Shown: one piece after another, positions 1 to 7,100 of the stretch
Layout of the letters: each line of letters opens with the position of its first letter
Numbering within the stretch: the first letter of the stretch is position 1
Assembly (NCBI GenBank): GCA_963922585.1
Contig: CAWUIK010000054.1
Coordinates: 1 to 20,722 of the forward strand
Direction of reading: 5' to 3'
Source: Parvicella sp963922585
GTDB taxonomy: Bacteria; Bacteroidota; Bacteroidia; Flavobacteriales_D; Parvicellaceae
Length of the DNA: 20,722 nt
The notes under the pieces: model-generated
Seen by the model: the letters and a program-made list of their open reading frames with translations, nothing else
What the model was told of the DNA's origin: nothing
Database searches by the model: none
Made by a program: the position numbers and the translations under genes

Positions 1-239
1 AAACCTAATAAAAAATAATTTCTCCTTTTTATATGTGTATTGCTATTATAAGATTTGTTACTACACCAATATGTAACCCAACTCGTTATAAACATCAACA
101 AAGCAAAACCCAATCCAAAAAAAGCGTAAAACAAATATGAGCCTAGTAATAATAAGACCTTCCTTTTATCTGAAAAATTATAGTATAAAAAGACAATCAA
201 TGTTAGAAATAAAAGATATGGAAAAGAAGCAAAATTCAT
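1..239 (-). CDS. MBOAT-family O-acyltransferase, AlgI-like (N-terminal fragment)
   Basis: This minus-strand frame starts with ATG at 239 and stays open for 79 codons to the left window edge, so only the N-terminus is visible. The peptide begins MNFASFPYLLFL, continues LIVFLYYNFSDKRKVLLLLG (residues 14-33) and then has a SYLFYAFF stretch and a third hydrophobic run ending TSWVTYW. This opening helix, Lys/Arg cluster, SYxFY motif and following hydrophobic helices match the start of AlgI/DltB-type membrane-bound O-acyltransferases, which add acyl (often acetyl) groups to exported polysaccharides. The catalytic His of the family lies far downstream and is not in the window. The start is 4 bases after the stop of the preceding sulfotransferase gene, so it should share its transcript. 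The family call rests on pattern recognition of the N-terminus alone; another multi-pass membrane protein is possible. Confidence 0.72.
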   Translation of the reverse strand, partial: MNFASFPYLLFLTLIVFLYYNFSDKRKVLLLLGSYLFYAFFGLGFALLMFITSWVTYWCSNKSYNSNTHIKRRNYFLLG

Positions 240-243
240 TTCG

Positions 244-1287
244 TTAATCTTTTTTAAGTTTAATTTTTAAAGGGAGTTTATTAACTACGGGTCTTGAAAT
301 GTAAAAAACCCAAACATAATAATATGCAAATAAATAATTCATTGTTTCAAAAAATGATAGTTTAGTTTTATTTTTTGATATAGGTTCATAACCATATTTT
401 AAGGCATTTTTGTTACAAAGTTTATCCAATAAAATCAGTTGTTTTTGATCCATTTCATTTTTAAATGCACTTACTCTTTTCGTGTTTATTTCTTCTTCTA
501 AATTAGAGTGCATCGTTGTAATTTTTTTGAAATCTTTACCAGATACATTTTCTTTAAGATGGGTTTTGATTTTAATAGATAAATCTTGATACTCTAGTAA
601 TTTGTTCTGGTAATTAACACCTAAGAAACTACATAAGAGTTTAAGTTCTTTTTCAGGTTCTGAAACAAGATTTTCATACTTCAAATAATGTATGTCATTC
701 TTAATTTCGCTACAGTCATTTTCTATAACTTTGTAAAAGTAATTCCAAGATGCAGCAAGTTTATATATTGAACTTTTAGTATCTGAATATTTTTTTCTTG
801 AAAGTATGTTATCTCTGTAATCTCTCACCAAAATTATAAATTTTGATTTAGGATAGATTCTTTTCAAATTTTTTATGTAAATTGTATATATTGGATTTTT
901 ATCTATGATTAATTTGACATTTGTTTTTTCTTCCGCAAATGGATAATGCAAATAAACTAATTTGCAAATGTTTGCATACGTTTTTTGAGAATCCTCTAAT
1001 TCCAATATAGAGTTTATGAGCCCTTCTTTAGGCTTCCAAAAACTTATTGTTTTACTATATTTGAAGTTTAAAAATGATACAAATTCTTCAACTACTTTTT
1101 TGTCTTTAAACTCTTTTCTTTTGAAGTGATTGTGAAAATTGATTATAAATTCGTTTTCAGGAGTAGCTATAATTTCATCATGAGAATTCAATATATTAGT
1201 TAGTAAAGTGGTTCCTGACCGACCCATTCCAATGATAAAAACCATTTCAGGTAGAGAATCAAATTCTTTTTTATTTAATGAATCCAT
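244..1287 (-). CDS. Sulfotransferase family protein (third in tandem set)
   Basis: A predicted PAPS-dependent sulfotransferase of 347 residues, a usual length for the family. The 5'-phosphosulfate-binding loop is GMGRSGTT (residues 20-27). The 3'-phosphate-binding signature is RDYRDNILSR (155-164), preceded by DKNPIY (129-134). A KYENL motif (203-207), typical of the YEDL strand in bacterial sulfotransferases, is also present. There is no signal peptide, so the core should be cytoplasmic. A hydrophobic segment near residues 312-331 (MNYLFAYYYVWVFY region) could anchor it peripherally at the membrane. Its ATG lies inside the end of the upstream paralogue (17-base overlap), which suggests translational coupling, and an acyltransferase gene follows 4 bases after its stop. 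The acceptor is unknown; a polysaccharide or lipid-linked glycan is an inference from the neighbouring MBOAT gene. Confidence 0.88.
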   Translation of the reverse strand: MDSLNKKEFDSLPEMVFIIGMGRSGTTLLTNILNSHDEIIATPENEFIINFHNHFKRKEFKDKKVVEEFVSFLNFKYSKTISFWKPKEGLINSILELEDSQKTYANICKLVYLHYPFAEEKTNVKLIIDKNPIYTIYIKNLKRIYPKSKFIILVRDYRDNILSRKKYSDTKSSIYKLAASWNYFYKVIENDCSEIKNDIHYLKYENLVSEPEKELKLLCSFLGVNYQNKLLEYQDLSIKIKTHLKENVSGKDFKKITTMHSNLEEEINTKRVSAFKNEMDQKQLILLDKLCNKNALKYGYEPISKNKTKLSFFETMNYLFAYYYVWVFYISRPVVNKLPLKIKLKKD

Positions 1288-2317
1288 TTTTCTTATATCG
1301 TTGGGTCAGCTTTTTTATTTTAAAAGCAGGGGGTAAATAATATATTAAATAATCCTTATAAACTTCAAAAATCGCTTTTGAAATTGGAAATATATATCTA
1401 CAATGATAGTAAAACTTTTGGAATGTATTAAATTTATTTTTTGGTATATATCCTAGTTTTTCTCCAATTGAAGCACAAAAAACATCACAAATTTTAACTT
1501 CTTTTTCTGACAATTCTTCTTTCCATGAATTCATTCTTGAAGTATTAACTTTTTTATTTAAATCCGAATACTTCTTGATATATCTATCTTTATACTTTTC
1601 GGGAATATTGGTAGTATCTAGTTGAGTTTTAAACTCTGTTTTTGACAAAATATTATTTGTATCTAATTTTAAGAAAGAATATATTTTATTCAAAGACAAA
1701 TCATTTTCAGCAATTAAATCTTCATATTTTAAAATCATCGATTTGTTCTTATTTAAAGCATGAAAATTAAGCAGTTTTTTATTAAATATTCTCCATCTGT
1801 AAGCATTGTAAACTACGTTAGGAGACTTTAAATATACACTTTGCTTTCTTGACAATACATTAGCTCTATAATCTCTAAACATCATAATAAAAAACGAGTT
1901 AGGAGAAAAAGCTTCCAGTTTATCTAAATATAATGAATATGAAGGGTTCTTATCTAAAATATATTCTATTTTCTTAAACTTAAAATTGTTCGATTTAAAG
2001 TTTTTGTAAATTATTTTTACGGTATCCTGATATGAAACAAACTTATTATGAGTTGCATAAAATTCAAAATCCTTAATTAGGTTATTTTTATCAAAATGCC
2101 ACCCTACCCATGGATGAGATAAACCGTAAGTTTCAATTTGTTTTAATATCAATTGTAAATCAGAAATACTAATGTTTTTGTTTTTGAATTTATTTAGAAA
2201 GAAAACCAAAAAAACAGCCTCAGGAGTGCTATGAATATTTTGGTGATTATTCAATAGATTACTCAATAAGGTTGTTCCTGACCTACCAATCCCAACTATA
2301 TATGATATTTCACTCAA
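1271..2317 (-). CDS. Sulfotransferase family protein (second in tandem set)
   Basis: A 348-residue predicted PAPS-dependent sulfotransferase and paralogue of both neighbours. The PAPS loop GIGRSGTT is at residues 9-16, almost at the N-terminus, which supports the chosen ATG and leaves no room for a signal peptide. The 3'-phosphate motif RDYRANVLSR spans 148-157, preceded by DKNPSY (122-127), and KYEDL follows at 197-201. The C-terminal 50 residues are basic and aromatic, ending in a Lys/Arg-rich tail. It begins 5 bases after the stop of the upstream paralogue and overlaps the start of the downstream one by 17 bases, so the three form one transcription unit. Sequence shared with its neighbours is largely confined to the cofactor motifs, which suggests old duplications with different acceptors rather than recent copies. 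Confidence 0.88.
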   Translation of the reverse strand: MSEISYIVGIGRSGTTLLSNLLNNHQNIHSTPEAVFLVFFLNKFKNKNISISDLQLILKQIETYGLSHPWVGWHFDKNNLIKDFEFYATHNKFVSYQDTVKIIYKNFKSNNFKFKKIEYILDKNPSYSLYLDKLEAFSPNSFFIMMFRDYRANVLSRKQSVYLKSPNVVYNAYRWRIFNKKLLNFHALNKNKSMILKYEDLIAENDLSLNKIYSFLKLDTNNILSKTEFKTQLDTTNIPEKYKDRYIKKYSDLNKKVNTSRMNSWKEELSEKEVKICDVFCASIGEKLGYIPKNKFNTFQKFYYHCRYIFPISKAIFEVYKDYLIYYLPPAFKIKKLTQRYKKNGFIK

Positions 2318-2322
2318 TTTAA

Positions 2323-3396
2323 CTAAGTTGTTTTTTTTGCGAGCGCTTTTATTTTGTTTCTATAAAATGCCTTGTTTTGTAAGTATTTTATTTTGGGAGA
2401 TTTAATTATGTAAAACAATTTAATCCTAATCCATGCTACAATTCCATTAATTTTATACATGATTGATTTAAATCTTGATATTCTCGGTTGTGTCAATTCA
2501 TAATCAAATTTTAACCCTATTTGGCCACAGATCATTTCAATTTTTTCAAGATCTTTTTTGGATAGGTTTTGTTTCCATCTTTCTATTCTGTCACTTTTCA
2601 CGGGCGAACTAAGTTCATCAAGTTTCACATCCATCCTTTTGAAAGGTTTTATATTTTCATCAGTTAAAGCTAACCCTTTTTTCATGTTTTCGTGAAAATT
2701 TAGCACTCTTTTTTCTTCATTTAACCCTATGAATTTTTGAACTTTTTTTACAACAAACTCTTTATTTAAAACGAAATCTTCATATTTTATAATCATTATT
2801 TTTTCTCGAGCATGTATGCTAATTTTATTTATTTCATTTGCATATAACTTCCAAGTATATGCATAGTAATATATACTTCTTTTGGAAGAAAAAGGCGGCC
2901 TGTTTTGTATAATTGAGTTTACATAAGCTCTATAATCTCTAATTAATACTAGAAATTTTGCATCTGGAAAAATTTTAATAAGTATATCATAATAAAATGT
3001 GTAAAAAGGGTTCTTATCTACAATAAAATTTATTTGACTATCTATTGTTTTGTTTTTGTAAATCAAGAAATAACCTAACTTTACTAATTGAGCAAAATTA
3101 ATTTTCTGACCAACTTTTATAAAGTCAAGCATATCATCAGAATAAGTATTAAATATTTCAATTTTTTTTACATCTAAGTAAATTTTTAAATACTCTAAGA
3201 AATCTGTTTTGAATTCGTTAGTAAATGTTTTTATATTTTTATACTTACTGTATAAAAATATAAGATGTTTTATCTCTGGTGCAGCTATGGTGTCTTCATG
3301 TTCATTTAAAATCGTAGTCAATAATGTTGTTCCACTTCTTCCTGGACCAATGATAAAATTCATTTTTATATTGTCTAACTCCTCCGTTGAAATCAT
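2323..3396 (-). CDS. Sulfotransferase family protein (first in tandem set)
   Basis: A 357-residue predicted PAPS-dependent sulfotransferase, promoter-proximal in the minus-strand cluster. The PAPS loop GPGRSGTT is at residues 17-24, DKNPFY at 128-133, the 3'-phosphate motif RDYRAYVNSI at 153-162 and KYEDF at 204-208. The usual Arg at the end of the 3'-phosphate motif is Ile here, while the Ser is kept. An alternative start at Met12 (ATG at 3361-3363) would give 346 residues, close to the 347 and 348 of its paralogues. A purine-rich GGAGGAG lies 15 bases before that ATG, too far to decide the matter. The 3' part encodes a strongly basic tail. No clear TAnnTTTG box was found in the short gap between this gene and the terminator of the gene to its right. 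Confidence 0.87.
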   Translation of the reverse strand: MISTEELDNIKMNFIIGPGRSGTTLLTTILNEHEDTIAAPEIKHLIFLYSKYKNIKTFTNEFKTDFLEYLKIYLDVKKIEIFNTYSDDMLDFIKVGQKINFAQLVKLGYFLIYKNKTIDSQINFIVDKNPFYTFYYDILIKIFPDAKFLVLIRDYRAYVNSIIQNRPPFSSKRSIYYYAYTWKLYANEINKISIHAREKIMIIKYEDFVLNKEFVVKKVQKFIGLNEEKRVLNFHENMKKGLALTDENIKPFKRMDVKLDELSSPVKSDRIERWKQNLSKKDLEKIEMICGQIGLKFDYELTQPRISRFKSIMYKINGIVAWIRIKLFYIIKSPKIKYLQNKAFYRNKIKALAKKTT

Positions 3397-3417
3397 TGCA
3401 AATAAATAATACTAATC

Positions 3418-3448
3418 AAAAAAAAAAGACCGCCATTAGGAGGTCTTT
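3418..3448 (-). terminator. Intrinsic terminator of the small HMA-like gene
   Basis: Read on the minus strand, an inverted repeat pairs AAAGACC with GGTCTTT (outer arms 3425-3431 and 3442-3448). After one mismatch two further C-G pairs enclose a 4-base loop. A run of ten T (3427 down to 3418) overlaps and follows the hairpin. This is a textbook intrinsic terminator placed 26 bases after the stop codon at 3474. It sits just upstream of the sulfotransferase cluster, so those genes probably have their own promoter or depend on read-through. Confidence 0.8.
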
Positions 3449-3473
3449 ATTAGAATTAAAAATTCTACTCTTA

Positions 3474-3842
3474 TTACTTTTTAGATTTTTGATCTCTAAT
3501 ATAACTCATCAACTCTATAGTTGGCATTGATTTTCCATCTACTTTCACAGTTTTAATACCCGCTGACAAAAGTGCTGATTGCATTATTTCTTTATTATTT
3601 GTTTTTGGCAAGTCTACTTTTACATCGTTGCCATTGATAGTAACATTGTTAATTCCTTTGTAAGCTTTTAATTTTGAGCCAATCTCCTTTTGGTTGCCAT
3701 TTACTTCTTCTAAGGTAAATGTAAAACTTACGTTTTCTTTGTCTATGACTGTCTTAGTCGTTTTGGAATCAAAATTTGCTATTTGTGCTTGTGCTAGTCC
3801 AATAGAAAAGACTAGCGTAATTACTGTTAATATTTTTTTCAT
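3474..3842 (-). CDS. Small exported protein with HMA-like domain, no metal-binding cysteines
   Basis: A 122-residue protein with a clear Sec signal peptide (MKKILTVITLVFSIGLAQA, cleavage near AQA/Q at residue 19-20). The mature part (about 37-103) has the strand-helix-strand-strand-helix-strand layout of heavy-metal-associated (HMA) domains: VSFTFTL, a helix ending in KAYKGINNV, VTINGNDVKVDL, a helix EIMQSALLSAG, and IKTVKVDG. The GI-x-x-V and loop spacing resemble HMA proteins, but the CxxC metal site is absent and the mature protein has no cysteine. Metal transport is therefore not supported; a periplasmic ligand-binding or interaction role is possible. It is a single-gene unit, with a -7 box upstream at 3885-3892 and a terminator downstream. 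The existence of the gene is firm; the fold assignment is moderate. Confidence 0.75.
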   Translation of the reverse strand: MKKILTVITLVFSIGLAQAQIANFDSKTTKTVIDKENVSFTFTLEEVNGNQKEIGSKLKAYKGINNVTINGNDVKVDLPKTNNKEIMQSALLSAGIKTVKVDGKSMPTIELMSYIRDQKSKK

Positions 3843-3884
3843 AATGTTTTAATTTAATTGAGACTGTAGTTAATAATTATGAAT

Positions 3885-3892
3885 CAAAGATA
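3885..3892 (-). promoter_or_regulatory. Bacteroidota -7 box upstream of the HMA-like gene
   Basis: On the minus strand the octamer TATCTTTG matches the Bacteroidota -7 consensus TAnnTTTG exactly and lies 43 bases from the ATG at 3842. A TTTG at 3904-3907 is only 11 bases further upstream, too close to be a standard -33 box. Only the -7 element is claimed. Confidence 0.42.
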
Positions 3893-4002
3893 TAAAAAAA
3901 ATTCAAAGTTCATTTTTTTATTTATTACAAAATCTTAAACTTACAGTTTTACGCTACCAAAAAAACACTTCATCCTCTTTAATCTTAAATTCACAATAAA
4001 AA

Positions 4003-4034
4003 TTTGTAAGACAACTATTACTTTAGTAATTTCG
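4003..4034 (+). promoter_or_regulatory. Candidate promoter of the adhesin-SprF-OmpA cassette
   Basis: A TTTG (-33 type) at 4003-4006 is followed after 20 bases by TAATTTCG at 4027-4034, one mismatch from the Bacteroidota -7 consensus TAnnTTTG. Spacing and order fit the SigA-type promoter of this phylum. Transcription would start near 4040, leaving a leader of roughly 70 bases before the ATG at 4109. It is the only good match on the plus strand before the 11-kb three-gene run. Confidence 0.45.
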
Positions 4035-4108
4035 TCCTCTTAAAATATGCCCCTTATCGAAAAAATACTGCAAAGGGATAGGTGCAGATTTTATTTAAAA
4101 AGATATTT

Positions 4109-7100
4109 ATGAGAAATCTAATAATTTTATTTTTAATGTTGTCTTGCTCCCTTGCATTAAATGCAACAAGACATTACGTAAAAAACACTAATGACTCTGG
4201 CGCTGAAAGTTTGAGGGATATAATTGCTAACGCAAGTTCAGGAGATACCGTTTTTATTGATGTTTCAGGGGTGTTATTTATTCAGTCACAAATACAACTT
4301 AATACTGACATCGTAATTATAGGTCCAGGACCTGCGCACTTTTCGATTGATGGAACAAATTTAGTTACTCCTCTTACTACTGGATTTGTGGTTTATGGTA
4401 ACCAATCTGTCTTTATGGAGGGAATTAAGTTTACTAATTTCACTCGTGACCCAGTTGCAACTGGAAATGCTTTTACAGGCACATTTGAAGTTTCTAAATG
4501 CCTTTTTGAGTTCAATGAGACCACAATAAATATAAATGGAGGTAATATGGAGTTCGAAAGTTGTTCATTTATTAACAACTATTCTGCACATCAAATTTTT
4601 TCAGAAGCAAATTCAAAATTCACTAACTGTACTTTTTATTATAATGATGGTGGTACGATTATATCCAATAATGGAACATGTGAAATTACCCACTGTACAT
4701 TCTTTGAAAATGGTATTTCATTACCTCAAGGAAAAGCACTTCTAGTTCAAGATGGAGCGGTAACTTTGAGAAATAACATTTTTTTTAACGACTCTCAAGG
4801 GGATAATTTGATCGACATTATAGGTGCTGGAACAATAAGTTCCCTTGGAGGAAACATAACTAATGATATGAATGGTAATGGAGATCTTCCTCAAGGCTCT
4901 GACATTGCAAGCATATCTATTAATGTTGGTTTTTCTTTCTCAGATATGGTTACAGACGGATGGGGATTAAAATACTTTCCTATTCAAGACCCGCTAGCCG
5001 ATGCAGTTGACATTGATAATAATCCAACAGGTTTGACAACATTCGACCAAAGAAGAGTATGGCGTGTTATGGATGCTGGAAGTGGGAATGAGTTTGTAGA
5101 CGCAGGTGCAGTAGAGTATACCCCTTTGGTGGTTACTCAAGCAGGAGGTTCATCTCCTGGTACTTTAGAAGATAATTTTCTAAATGTATATAGTAGTTTG
5201 GTTGGTAAAAAAGCCTTTGTTTTCGAAATTAGTGGTATTGGCCCACATTATTGTCCTTCAGGTTTTGTTCCATTCGATTTGACCAGTCAAGAAACAATAA
5301 TCAATGGTTTTTCACAAAATGGAAGTCGAGTACCTGGACCTGGAACTAGTGCTTCAAATGTTACACCTGGTATAACTTCCATCGTGGTGAATAATGCTCA
5401 AGGAATACCAATGACTGGATTCACAGTTTCTGCCAATAATTGTGTGATCGCAGGAGTTTCTGTTGTGGATTTTTCATTTGGAGGTAAAGGAATTGAAAAC
5501 AATGCATACTTTACAGAAATTAGTGGGTGTCATATTGGTGTTACTGAAAATGGAACATCTATTACAGCCAATGAAATCGGAATTGAAATCGGAGAGTTTG
5601 GTTCTACAAAGATTGGTTCAGGTAATTATTGTGGTCATTTATATCATTCCAATAGAAATATTATATCTGGAAATACAAATACTCAAATTGCAGTAAATGG
5701 AGGTGAAGAACAAGATATCAAACATAATTTTATAGGTTTAGCATCCGATGGTATTTCTGCACCTATTGGCTCTTCTGCTTTTGGGGATACTGGGATTTCT
5801 TTTAGACCCCATATTAGCATAAACAACCCTAATTTTGTAGGGGGTTATGATGCTACAGATTACAATGTTATTGGTGGGAATGATTATGGCATTGTAATTT
5901 CCACTGAAGGTAATTTTGTTTTAAATAATGTAATTGGGGGAACTTTAACTGGAGATGCAATTTCTAATGCTACTGAAAATTATGAGGGTATACGATTGGA
6001 AGGGTCTGGAGCAACTAATAATTTAATTGGAGATGCTGGAGCGGGAAACGTTATAATTGGAAATTATGTTGGTGTTTTATTTTCAAATGGTGCTAATAAT
6101 AATGAAGTATACGGAAATAATATAGGAGTAAGTATATATGGAGACATTGCATTGGGAAATTTTTATGAAGGTGTTTCAATTCAAGATGCAGGAACAAGCG
6201 GGAATAAAATTGGAGGCCCTGGCAAGGGGAATGTTATTTCTAACAATGATAAAGGTATTTGGATTGCAAATGGTGCAACATCAAATGTTGTATTAGATAA
6301 CTTAGTTGGTTTGTCTGGTGACGGGTTAGAGAATAATATGGGTAATTTAACTCTAGGAATTGAAGTAGAAGGATTTGGAACAGATAATAATATTATTGGA
6401 AGTCCTGGTGCTGGGAATTTTATCTCCTTTAATGGAGGGTATGGTATTCGTTTAAGAACAAATCAATTCCATACAATAATTCAAGGCAATATTATTGGAT
6501 TAAAAACAGATACTTTAACTGCTGCCGGGAATAGTTCTAATGGTGTTTATATTGATGGTGATGCAAGTCACAATTTAATTGGTGGATGCTCATTAGGTGA
6601 AGGTAACTTTATAGGAAATAATGGTGGAAATGGTATCCAGTTTGATCGTTCTGGTGCAGATTATGACACTATTTATGGAAATAAGATAGGATTGGATGTT
6701 GATTTTGGTAATGCCGGAAATATTGGTGAAGGTATCCTTATTACTGGTGGAGCAGGTTTTCTTACTATTGGAAATTCATCCACTGGCTGTGGTAATGAAA
6801 TCGCATACAATAACAGTGGAGTTACTATGGATAATCAGACAACAAGTGTTTTAATCTCAAGTAATTCCATTCATGACAACATAGGATTAGGAATAGATAT
6901 AGATGCTGATGGAACGCCAGATTACACTGTGGCAGATGGCTTAACTGGAAACGAAGCAACTCCAATAGGTACTGTAAGTAATTGTATTCATTGTAGTGGA
7001 AATACAAATTTCACTATAACTCCTGAGACATCAGGAGTCCTAACATATGAGGTGTTTAAGGCTGATGGTGCCGGTCAAGAAGGAGACTCATTAGTTTATA

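Noticed and set aside
244..3396. Three sulfotransferase frames as fragments of one broken gene.
   Set aside because: Each has its own start, PAPS loop, 3'-phosphate motif and normal length of about 350 residues, so they are separate paralogues.
4068..4087. Small hairpin (CTGCA and TGCAG arms) around the GTG at 4082.
   Set aside because: Only 5 pairs with a 10-base loop; expected by chance and not evidence for a riboswitch or leader control.
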